16,437 bases of DNA from Lentisphaeria bacterium (GTDB lineage Bacteria > Verrucomicrobiota > Lentisphaeria > Victivallales > UBA1829). The notes beneath the pieces are model-generated. The model was not told where the DNA came from. It saw only the letters and a program-made list of their open reading frames with translations, and did no database searches. The translations under genes were made by a program, and so were the position numbers. This document shows, one piece after another, positions 6,630 through 13,792 of the stretch (positions within the stretch are counted from its first letter, which is position 1; every line of letters begins with the position of its first letter). The DNA is taken from positions 1-16,437 of the forward strand of contig JAFTIQ010000062.1 in the NCBI GenBank assembly GCA_017456805.1, written 5' to 3'.

Positions 6630-7772
6630 TCAGCGGTCAAGACTTTTCCAGATCGGTTCAAGATCTATGAGCCGCTGTTCTCTGGCAGATCGATCAAATG
6701 CCAATGCAAACACAGCACTTTCAAGCCCTGTATTTCCGCTGCACTTCGGAGCAGTTCCATTGCTCATGGTATCATACAGTTCTTTCATGATATACTGGTC
6801 TCCGCCGCCATGCAGATCGTTCATAAATTTGAGTGTGCACGCAGTATTCTCTCCAATCGTCTTATAGGTGACTGTTGAAGCGTAAAGATCCACAATGATC
6901 GTTCCTTCGGAGCAGTTGAACCGCATCCGTCGTTCAGGAAGCGCATTGCACATTGTTGCACAGAAAGAGACTTGAACACCATTCCGGAAAATTGCAGTTC
7001 CCATGCTGGTATCCATCATATCGGAATCGTCATTGAACGCAGTTTCAATCTGATCGAGTCCGCCCCAGCTGTTGAAGGTATTTGCTCCGTATTTTTCTTC
7101 AAGATAGCGGTTTTCGGGCTTGAAAACATTGGTTGTTCCGCAGAAGAACACTTTGCTCGGCAAGGAGTTGCAGAACCAGATGATCAAATCAAGATCATGA
7201 CAGCATTTTTCAAGGATATGAGGTCCGGCAAATTCAGTTTTCCGCCGCCAGTTCCGCATAATATAACCGCCATGAGCAGGATTGATATTTTCATTTGCTT
7301 CGATGCTCAGGAGTTTCCCGAAATCCCCGGATTCCAGCAGAGATTTTACTTTCTGATAGAACGGAGAATAACGCAGGACAAATCCGGTGGCAAAGAGTAA
7401 GTTGTTTGCGGAATGAGCATCGTAAATTTCCTTGCAATCTTCCAGTGTTGATGCCAGAGGTTTTTCAGAAAATACATGTTTTCCGGCAGAAAACGCTTCA
7501 AGAATATGCTGTTTGTGAAACACATTCGGAGAGTTGACCAGCACCCAATCCACTCCCGGAGCGGTGATCGCTTCGAGACTGCCGGCGCATTTACGGCAGG
7601 TGTTTTTTTCAACGTTCCATGCCGTCAACACATCGTCAACAGCCTTATCAAGAGGATCATAAACGGAAACGATTTCCACATTCCCGCCGGAAGCCTGCAA
7701 AAGATTGCCAACTGTATATTTTGATCTCATACCGCAGCCAATAACGGCCACGCCGATTTTCTTTCTTTCCAT
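6630..7772 (-). CDS. Gfo/Idh/MocA-family oxidoreductase
   Basis: A 380-residue cytoplasmic NAD(P)-dependent dehydrogenase-like protein. The Rossmann segment is VAVIGCGMRS (8-17), and VSVYDP (35-40) ends the second strand, where the cofactor is chosen. The family signature EKP (103-105, catalytic Lys104) and ILEKCCHDLDLIIWF (186-200, with His192 and Asp195) identify the Gfo/Idh/MocA family, whose members oxidise or rearrange sugars, inositols and aminosugars. The C-terminal alpha/beta domain is complete. A Shine-Dalgarno AGAGGG lies 9 bases before the ATG, and the gene starts 14 bp after the large secreted protein, so it is the last gene of the LacI-led cluster. A role in oxidising a sugar released by that cluster is inference; the substrate cannot be told. 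Confidence 0.9.
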   Translation of the reverse strand: MERKKIGVAVIGCGMRSKYTVGNLLQASGGNVEIVSVYDPLDKAVDDVLTAWNVEKNTCRKCAGSLEAITAPGVDWVLVNSPNVFHKQHILEAFSAGKHVFSEKPLASTLEDCKEIYDAHSANNLLFATGFVLRYSPFYQKVKSLLESGDFGKLLSIEANENINPAHGGYIMRNWRRKTEFAGPHILEKCCHDLDLIIWFCNSLPSKVFFCGTTNVFKPENRYLEEKYGANTFNSWGGLDQIETAFNDDSDMMDTSMGTAIFRNGVQVSFCATMCNALPERRMRFNCSEGTIIVDLYASTVTYKTIGENTACTLKFMNDLHGGGDQYIMKELYDTMSNGTAPKCSGNTGLESAVFALAFDRSAREQRLIDLEPIWKSLDR

Positions 7773-7786
7773 AAGTTCAAACCCTC

Positions 7787-10700
7787 TTATTTCTTTATGA
7801 CAACGTCAATGATGACCAGATCCCCGGCAGGGATCGTGACCGTCAGAGAACTCTGTCCATTCTCCGTGCTGACTGCAAGTTTCTTACCGGTGATCCGTTC
7901 TGTTGCAGATTCGATCTTCCCCGGAAAGAATAAAGTCTGCTCTGTTTTTTCTGATTGGACAAGGACCGGAGCGGTCAGGGGTTGTTTATAAACTCCGCGG
8001 TTGTTCAGCAAAGATATACGCCATCCGTTTTTCTGTCGGCTGACGACCATTTCCGCAGGGCTGTCCCCGACCACCCGGAAAGGCAGCAGTTCGTGCCGCA
8101 GCATGGAGAGAAGATAGTGAATTGCCGGCACCCCGTTCTTTTGTCCGGCAGTTGCAGGATCTTCCACAAGATACTTCTGCAAGGTCAGAATGACTGTTCC
8201 TTTTCCACAGCTGAATATTGTTGCCAAAGGGGCTCCTTCGGCAGTCTTGAGCAGGACTTTTGCACCTTTGAGAGTAATGAGCTGATACTCATAAGGCTGT
8301 TTGGTATCTGCCAGTTTCCTTCCGTCAAAGGTCACAGTTGTCGTTCCCCGGGCAGTTTTTCCGGAAAATTTGACACCTGTAAAAGACTCTGTCGAAAGAG
8401 CTTCCGGGAGTTGTTCACTGTTGACCACAAGGATCCCGCCCTGTTCAACGTAGTCCCGGAGGGCATTGATTGCATCATGGTTCCACTTGATTTTTCCGGC
8501 AAGGATCGCTGCGGGATAATCTTTCAGATTTCCGGCAGGCCCTTTCGGCGGGTTCAAGGTCAGGATATCCACAAGTCCGCTGAATCCGGTCTGGCTCATA
8601 TTGCAGCCGTACCCTTCCTGTGCCAGCTCAGAATTTCCGAAGATCCCCTTCATCCAAACATCAATATTCCGATCCGCCACGGTGGGCTGGAACATGCCGT
8701 ACCAGATTTTTCGCCCTTCATGACTGTCCCAGCCATGCCCGAAATCAAGCAGCAATGCGATCGGTGTATAAACATCTCCGCGCTCCTGATCTCTGCGGGC
8801 GAATTCAGCCGTTTCCAAAACAGCTTTCCCATGCGGGGAAAATACAGGATCTTTTCCTTTTACCGGTTTTTCCTTCAGGAATGCGATATCCGGATGTTCA
8901 AAGTCAACGTAAGTTGCGCCCATCAGATAAACAAAATAGTTCTGCCTGCGGTAAAGAGAAGCAGATTTTCCGCAATTTGGCCCGAAAACACTTCCGCTTT
9001 TATGGTAATTGAGATAAGTATGTCCGAGATAGGTGGCAAAATAGCAACCCCATGGTTTATTTCCGTATTGACGGGATGCTCCGCGTGCGGCAGCGATCTG
9101 CATGGAAAACACCGGGCATCCTCCGCCGAAGCACTCCATCACCGTCGAAGGAGCGCCCCATTCCATCGCCTGATGATGCCACATGGTAATGGAACTGAAG
9201 TTTGCGCAATCATTGAACATCATACGGTTATAGAACTTATAAAGAGTTTCGTATTGTTCCAGAGCTTCCTCGCGGGTATCGGGCAATTTTACCAGAGGGC
9301 GCTGCACCACAAAGGTTTTGCTGGCATACTTGTAACTGCCGAGAGCTCCGCTTTGATCCCGGTAAGAGCCCCAGCCGAGATGATGCGCCAAATCATTATC
9401 AAATTCAACCACCTGAAATCCCATGAAGTTCGGGTGGTTTGCCCGCCATTTTTTATATTCTTCCTGTCCGGCAGGAGTATAATCCTCTTTCGGCAAAGCA
9501 AAATAAATGGAGGAATCATGCCCCAGATACCAATAATGGAACGTGACATCATCGGGAACATTCGCGGTTTTCCCTGCGATATCCAGATAAGGATTGCGGA
9601 AAGACCAGTCAAATTTGCTGAAATCAACCAGAGTATTGTTCCGGGAAATGGTCAGACGAAGCGCGGATGTTTCCAAACCTCCGAGATCATGCTCCGTCCT
9701 TTCTGCTGTATTTCCTTTGATGTCAGCACCTTTCACTGGAATCCACACACTGTCTTTCTGATATTCCAGAAAGAAATCTTTTGCGATATATCCGGCGAGG
9801 CAGCCATTCCGCATCCCGTGATAGAGAACCGCTTTGGAAAGTTTGACAGGGACTTTGAAACGTAAGGTGATTCTGCCCGCCTGCGTCTGATTGATCAATG
9901 CTTCCGAGGCTTTGGCGCCGTTGTCAAGAGAAAAATCGCCATCGGTGATTTTTGCAAGATCCAACCAGGTTGCTTTGGAGGTTCCGGGAGCAAAAACGGG
10001 AGCTGTCCCGCTGCTTTTACCGGTTAATTCTCCGGAAATTTCTGCTTGAGATGCGATGTTTTTCCCATCGTTGTCAAAGATCTGGAATTCCCGCAAGGCA
10101 GTTCTGGAAGAGATTGCACACAACTGTTCAACTTGAGCAGGAGAGGGCTTTTTATTATGTCCTGCGAAAGGCAGGAACCAGCCGAGGCTCCAGATCCTGC
10201 GATGAGATTTTCCCTTCATCAGAAAACCTTCTTTCAGGAACTCTTGATCGCTGAGCAGAGTATAAAAACTCCGGCATCCGATTTGCGGCTGTTTCCAGCC
10301 TGCCGGAACAAAGGAAGATTCGGAACCGGTCAGGATATTTTTCTGAAAAGTCAGCGGAACGGGCGGACGGATGATCTCTTCTTTTTCCGTTTTCCATCGA
10401 TCCACGGTTCCATCGGAATAAAATACTTCACAAAGATATTGCGCGCCCTCGACATAAGAATTTTCAAAGACCATGTCGATACAGCTCAAATTGGAATGTA
10501 ATGTTCCATTGAAATTGTTTCTCGGATTTTTCCTGGCGGGAAAATCTGCTGAGTCATAATACTGGATCATCCAGAAATTTTTCTTGACATCATCCCCGGA
10601 AACCCAACGTCCGGCGGTGGTAGTCACAACAATCTCCCTGATCTTTTTGTTGGGATCCACGCCGGTGATCTGGATATGAAAATCCGGTTTTCCGGATGGC

Positions 10701-11236
10701 CCGCTCTTTAAGGGGCCGACGAGATCGGGTGTGTTTTTGTAATTGACTGTGATCGTACGTTTCACTTTTTCAAGTTTGAGCAGGAGATTGCGGAATATCA
10801 ATGATCCTTTCTGATTGGCACGATAGAGATAAATCTCATATTTCTGACCGGCTTTGAAGGTTCCCGGTGCAAATTTGAAAGACATTTTACCGAAATTTTC
10901 GCGGGGGACATGCTTCAGCCATGCCAGTGTGGAAATGCGGATCAGTTTTCCGTTTTCGTTCCGGTAAAGGATCGCCCCCAGAGTCGCCGGAGGTTGACCG
11001 GTCGTCATGAGATCCAGTTCCAAAACGCCGGAAGAGTTATCTTCCCCGTTAAACCGCAGAACTGCTGCAACATAATTCTGATTGTTGACCTTAACGGTTT
11101 CTCCATTGATTTTCTGAACCGTTCCGGCAACAGAAACGCCCCGGGGCAGTTCCCTGTCAAAGTTACAATTCAGTTCCAGAGCGTTCAGAATCCAAAGACA
11201 GCAGAACAGCCCCGCAGAAAAAAATGCCTTATTCAT
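7787..11236 (-). CDS. Large secreted glycoside-hydrolase-like multidomain protein
   Basis: A 1149-residue protein with a signal peptide (about 1-19). Parts in order: an N-terminal beta domain (20-155) homologous to the small protein at 11261-11749; a second beta region (160-300); a discoidin (F5/8 type C)-like region (about 422-536, with KITDGDFS and LGGLETSALRLTISRN); an aromatic-rich probable catalytic barrel (about 560-860, with FQVVEFDND, MEWGAPSTVMECFGGG and SRQYGNKPWGCYFATYLG); a flavodoxin/GATase-like domain (about 860-1055, with YPAAILAGKIKW and LRDYVEQGGILVVNS) resembling the trimerisation domain of GH42-type enzymes; and a closing beta domain (1060-1149). This layout resembles a glycoside hydrolase, but I cannot place it in a numbered family. 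Glu611, Glu692 and Glu701 are candidate acids. It lies between its domain paralogue and an oxidoreductase gene and should act outside the cytoplasm on a glycan. Confidence 0.72.
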   Translation of the reverse strand: MNKAFFSAGLFCCLWILNALELNCNFDRELPRGVSVAGTVQKINGETVKVNNQNYVAAVLRFNGEDNSSGVLELDLMTTGQPPATLGAILYRNENGKLIRISTLAWLKHVPRENFGKMSFKFAPGTFKAGQKYEIYLYRANQKGSLIFRNLLLKLEKVKRTITVNYKNTPDLVGPLKSGPSGKPDFHIQITGVDPNKKIREIVVTTTAGRWVSGDDVKKNFWMIQYYDSADFPARKNPRNNFNGTLHSNLSCIDMVFENSYVEGAQYLCEVFYSDGTVDRWKTEKEEIIRPPVPLTFQKNILTGSESSFVPAGWKQPQIGCRSFYTLLSDQEFLKEGFLMKGKSHRRIWSLGWFLPFAGHNKKPSPAQVEQLCAISSRTALREFQIFDNDGKNIASQAEISGELTGKSSGTAPVFAPGTSKATWLDLAKITDGDFSLDNGAKASEALINQTQAGRITLRFKVPVKLSKAVLYHGMRNGCLAGYIAKDFFLEYQKDSVWIPVKGADIKGNTAERTEHDLGGLETSALRLTISRNNTLVDFSKFDWSFRNPYLDIAGKTANVPDDVTFHYWYLGHDSSIYFALPKEDYTPAGQEEYKKWRANHPNFMGFQVVEFDNDLAHHLGWGSYRDQSGALGSYKYASKTFVVQRPLVKLPDTREEALEQYETLYKFYNRMMFNDCANFSSITMWHHQAMEWGAPSTVMECFGGGCPVFSMQIAAARGASRQYGNKPWGCYFATYLGHTYLNYHKSGSVFGPNCGKSASLYRRQNYFVYLMGATYVDFEHPDIAFLKEKPVKGKDPVFSPHGKAVLETAEFARRDQERGDVYTPIALLLDFGHGWDSHEGRKIWYGMFQPTVADRNIDVWMKGIFGNSELAQEGYGCNMSQTGFSGLVDILTLNPPKGPAGNLKDYPAAILAGKIKWNHDAINALRDYVEQGGILVVNSEQLPEALSTESFTGVKFSGKTARGTTTVTFDGRKLADTKQPYEYQLITLKGAKVLLKTAEGAPLATIFSCGKGTVILTLQKYLVEDPATAGQKNGVPAIHYLLSMLRHELLPFRVVGDSPAEMVVSRQKNGWRISLLNNRGVYKQPLTAPVLVQSEKTEQTLFFPGKIESATERITGKKLAVSTENGQSSLTVTIPAGDLVIIDVVIKK

Positions 11237-11260
11237 AAATCTTCACCGGTTCGATGCTGA

Positions 11261-11749
11261 TTATTTTGCTGCGGCAGGAGTTGTTTTGAACTGGAGACGT
11301 TTGATCTTCAAAGAGCCTTTCTGGTTGGAACGGTAAAAGTAAATGTCATACTTCTGACCGGCTTTGAAGGTTCCGGGAGCAATGTTGATCGTCACAGTTT
11401 CATACTTGTCCTGAGCAACTTTTCTCTGCCATGCAAGGTGTTTCATAAGTTTCAATTTTCCATTTGCCTGTTTTTCATAAAGAATAACGCCGAGCAAACT
11501 TGCAGGATTTCCTTCTGCGGAAAGGTCAAGCGTCAGCGTTCCGCCGGCACCTTCTTCTCCGGTGAAGGTAAGGATTCCGATATAATAGTTTTTGTTGTTA
11601 ATCAGAACAGATGCCCCATTTTCCTGCTGGACAGTTCCGGAGAGATTCAATCCGGCAGGCTGTTTTTTGTCAAAGGTACAATCCAGTTCAAATGCGTTAA
11701 CTCCGGCAAAGCAGAGAGCGGCGGCAAGAGACATTAAAACTTTTTTCAT
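11261..11749 (-). CDS. Small secreted protein, stand-alone copy of the neighbour's N-terminal domain
   Basis: A 162-residue protein with a signal peptide ending at about VNA (17-19) and one beta-rich domain (20-155). The domain aligns end to end with residues 20-155 of the 1149-residue protein encoded 24 bp downstream: both begin with EL-C-FD, share GTVQ, a NN-NY motif, and APGTFKAGQKY followed by IY-YR-NQKGSL. By eye about half of the positions are identical. The fold looks like a jelly-roll beta-sandwich, which in secreted enzymes often binds carbohydrate; that function is inference. The protein ends in TTPAAAK, a short flexible tail. The Shine-Dalgarno AAAGGA is 7 bases from the ATG. A hairpin (11769-11784) lies in the 56-bp gap to the upstream pseudopilin gene. 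No catalytic residues are apparent. Confidence 0.75.
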   Translation of the reverse strand: MKKVLMSLAAALCFAGVNAFELDCTFDKKQPAGLNLSGTVQQENGASVLINNKNYYIGILTFTGEEGAGGTLTLDLSAEGNPASLLGVILYEKQANGKLKLMKHLAWQRKVAQDKYETVTINIAPGTFKAGQKYDIYFYRSNQKGSLKIKRLQFKTTPAAAK

Positions 11750-11768
11750 AGTAAGATCCTTTCTTTCC

Positions 11769-11791
11769 GGGCATTGAAATGCCCTTTTTTT
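11769..11791 (+). terminator. Terminator-like hairpin pointing against the operon
   Basis: GGGCAT-TGAA-ATGCCC (11769-11784) is followed on the + strand by seven T (11785-11791), a textbook intrinsic terminator for + strand transcripts. All genes around it run on the - strand. There the A-run comes before the hairpin and the stem sits just ahead of the Shine-Dalgarno of the gene at 11749. It may stop antisense transcription or act as an RNA processing or stability stem in the polycistronic message. Confidence 0.65.
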
Positions 11792-11805
11792 ATGTTAAGT
11801 TGTAA

Positions 11806-12540
11806 TTACCACCAGGGGAATTTCCATGCGTTGGAATAGTCAACAGTTTTTTCAGATTCACCAAGCAGCGTAACAGTGCTTGGTCTGTGATTCTCAACAT
11901 GACCATCCCACATCAGATAGTTGCATGTCATGTTATGACGGAACGCAGAAAGGTGAGTGATATTCCATGCGATAGAATAACTCTCCAGCGGAGCATCCGA
12001 CATTTGTGCAATGACGGTTGGACGGTTGAGGGTATTGAGTTTCATGAATCCGCGATCCATGCTCCATGGTTTCTTATTGGCGCCTTTGGAAGCCTGGGAA
12101 CCATAAGCATTAACATAAGAACCTCCGGCACGGTGATCGTGCATCATCCAGTTCATACCATAATGAGTGGAAGGGTAGTTGGTAGAAATTTCCTTTCCGG
12201 AAGGACAGGAATAGAGAGATCTTCTGTCAGGAGTTCCTGCACCTCTCCAGCCTTCGGGAATATGACCGGAATCGGAAAGCATCTGAAACCATGTTTTACT
12301 GGAGCTGTAATTGAATTGACGGTAACTGTCGGCGACAACCCAGCCGTCATTTTCATCGGAGTAGTTGATCTGCACCAGACCGATCTGCCTGAGATTGCTG
12401 GAACAGCTTGCTTTTCTCCCGTTTTCTCTGGCGGTATTCAATGCCGGAAGAAGCATTCCCGCAAGGATTGCAATGATTGCAATCACAACCAGAAGTTCAA
12501 TCAAGGTGAACTCTCTTTGTTTGCTGATTTGTTTTTTCAT
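11806..12540 (-). CDS. Type II secretion-like pseudopilin with H-X9-DG motif
   Basis: A 244-residue protein with a class III prepilin leader (1-10), then [20 protein letters not shown] (11-30), including the conserved Glu15 (Glu+5). After the helix comes a cysteine-containing [11 protein letters not shown] (45-55) and a globular part that ends with H-X9-DG (His202, Asp212-Gly213) and FPWW. This is the abundant pseudopilin-like family of Lentisphaerota and Planctomycetes, related to DUF1559 proteins. They should be processed by prepilin peptidase and displayed in the envelope; their individual roles are mostly unknown. The residue before the cleavage site is Glu10, not the usual glycine. A good Shine-Dalgarno (GAAGGG) precedes the ATG. 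It lies 35 bp after the LacI-type gene without a terminator between them, so co-transcription is likely. Confidence 0.88.
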   Translation of the reverse strand: MKKQISKQREFTLIELLVVIAIIAILAGMLLPALNTARENGRKASCSSNLRQIGLVQINYSDENDGWVVADSYRQFNYSSSKTWFQMLSDSGHIPEGWRGAGTPDRRSLYSCPSGKEISTNYPSTHYGMNWMMHDHRAGGSYVNAYGSQASKGANKKPWSMDRGFMKLNTLNRPTVIAQMSDAPLESYSIAWNITHLSAFRHNMTCNYLMWDGHVENHRPSTVTLLGESEKTVDYSNAWKFPWW

Positions 12541-12575
12541 TTTTTCCCTTCAATCGTTATTTGTTTCTTTGATAT

Positions 12576-13613
12576 TTATCTGATCGGAGCCGGACCGATG
12601 GAATTTGTAAAGATCATTTTCGGCATCACCAGCAGTTTTTTATTTCTCACCAGAGGATTATTGATTTTTTCCAGCAGGAAATCAAGAGCCATCCCCACCA
12701 GTTCTTCCGGCATGTCGCAAGTCGTCAACGGCGGATCCAGTGCAACCACCCGCCGGAGCGGCGGAAGATTCTGATCCATAAACTCTTTGTATCTCCTGAT
12801 ATTCCCATAACCGGTAATGGAAACATCCTGGGGGATCCTGATCCCAAGCTGACGGAACCGCTGATAAAACGCTTCACAGTAAACATCGCCCGGCGTTACA
12901 ATTGCTGTCGGGCGGTCAGGCATGGATAGAAAATACCGGATCACATCCCCCATCACAGAATCGTGGGTTTCTTCGGAAATCTTCCGGAAACACAAAAGCT
13001 CTTCATGAAATTCCAGCCCGTTCAGCACATAGCATCGTTTGATACGGTCAGGAATAAACCGATCCTGAAACATCTGGTCATCATCATAAAGATCCGGTGA
13101 AAAATAAAAAATTCTCCGGTGTCCAAGCCGTTTCAATTCAGCAAAAATCGCTGAGATTCCGCCCACATCATCTTCTCCGACAGAGGTGCACATGGCTGAA
13201 TTGTATCCGGCATGAATGATCACAGAGGGAAGTTTTTCGTAAAAAGACTCCGGGCAGACATTGTAAATCAATCCGCTTGGTTTTACGGAACGGATCGTTT
13301 TTTCCAAATTGGCATGTTCGCACAAAACAAGGTTGATCTGACGATCCAGGCAGACTTTTTGCAGCAGAAAATGAAAACTGGATTGGTGCAGATGGTGTCC
13401 GCTGGTAATCACATTGACGATCGTCGTGGAATCATCCGAATGAAATTCCGGCAGATAGCCGCTCTGGATCAGATATGCCCGGACTTGTTTCCGCAAGGGA
13501 TTATTGGCGCGGGCAGGATCCCGCAAAATCCTGTATACGGTAGAAAGAGAAACTCCGCACTCAGCAGAAATCTCGTTCATCGTCAATACTTTTTTCTGTT
13601 CCCGAAGTCCCAT
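12576..13613 (-). CDS. LacI-family transcriptional regulator
   Basis: A 345-residue regulator. The N-terminal LacI-type helix-turn-helix (about 10-31) reads TMNEISAECGVSLSTVYRIL, with the hinge-type segment following (RKQVRAYLIQSGYLP, 41-55). A periplasmic-binding-protein-like sensor domain (about 64-335) follows, with ISAIFAELKRLGHRRIFYF and TAIVTPGDVYCEAFYQRFRQLGIRIPQDVSITGYGN in the usual places. It should bind a sugar or sugar derivative and control the four genes downstream. The start at 13613 has only a weak Shine-Dalgarno (GGAT); Met12 has none, so the longer start is kept. Its promoter is at 13677-13649, with direct repeats on both sides that could be its own operators. The sensor is diverged from classical LacI members, so no ligand can be proposed. 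Confidence 0.9.
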   Translation of the reverse strand: MGLREQKKVLTMNEISAECGVSLSTVYRILRDPARANNPLRKQVRAYLIQSGYLPEFHSDDSTTIVNVITSGHHLHQSSFHFLLQKVCLDRQINLVLCEHANLEKTIRSVKPSGLIYNVCPESFYEKLPSVIIHAGYNSAMCTSVGEDDVGGISAIFAELKRLGHRRIFYFSPDLYDDDQMFQDRFIPDRIKRCYVLNGLEFHEELLCFRKISEETHDSVMGDVIRYFLSMPDRPTAIVTPGDVYCEAFYQRFRQLGIRIPQDVSITGYGNIRRYKEFMDQNLPPLRRVVALDPPLTTCDMPEELVGMALDFLLEKINNPLVRNKKLLVMPKMIFTNSIGPAPIR

Positions 13614-13694
13614 TTTTCAATCCGGTTTGATGTTGTTCTCCGGTTCTAAAAATAGCACATTTTCAAGATTTTGTCAATACTTTTTTCAATCCGG
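13613..13694. repeat. 13-bp direct repeats flanking the regulator promoter
   Basis: TTTTTCAATCCGG occurs at 13613-13625 and at 13682-13694, start to start 69 bp apart, one copy just upstream of the -35 box and one over the translation start. They are candidate binding sites for the LacI-type protein. They are not palindromic, so this is tentative. Confidence 0.45.
13649..13677 (-). promoter_or_regulatory. sigma70-like promoter of the LacI-led cluster
   Basis: On the - strand TTGACA (13677-13672), a 17-base spacer and TATTTT (13654-13649), with TGC just before the -10 box (extended -10). The predicted transcription start is near 13642, about 30 bases before the ATG at 13613. Confidence 0.7.
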
Positions 13695-13735
13695 AATCAC
13701 GTTTTTGACCAAATTGACAAGCTTTGACAAATTTC

Positions 13736-13772
13736 AAAAAAAAGCTGCTGCAATTTGATTCTGCAGCAGCTT
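13736..13772 (-). terminator. Rho-independent terminator of the lipoprotein gene
   Basis: GCTGCTGCA (13744-13752) and TGCAGCAGC (13762-13770) form a perfect 9-bp stem with a 9-base loop. On the - strand it is followed by eight T (13743-13736). It lies 20 bp after the stop at 13793 and separates this gene from the LacI-led cluster. Confidence 0.92.
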
Positions 13773-13792
13773 CTGAAAGACTTTCCGGGAAA

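Noticed and set aside
7955..9865. A 636-codon + strand open frame
   Set aside because: It lies wholly antisense to the large secreted protein gene, has no recognisable domain or signal peptide and no Shine-Dalgarno, and its composition is what antisense of a gene with this codon bias gives.
11887..12774. A 295-codon + strand open frame
   Set aside because: It spans the antisense of two well-supported genes (pseudopilin and LacI-type regulator) and shows no domain.
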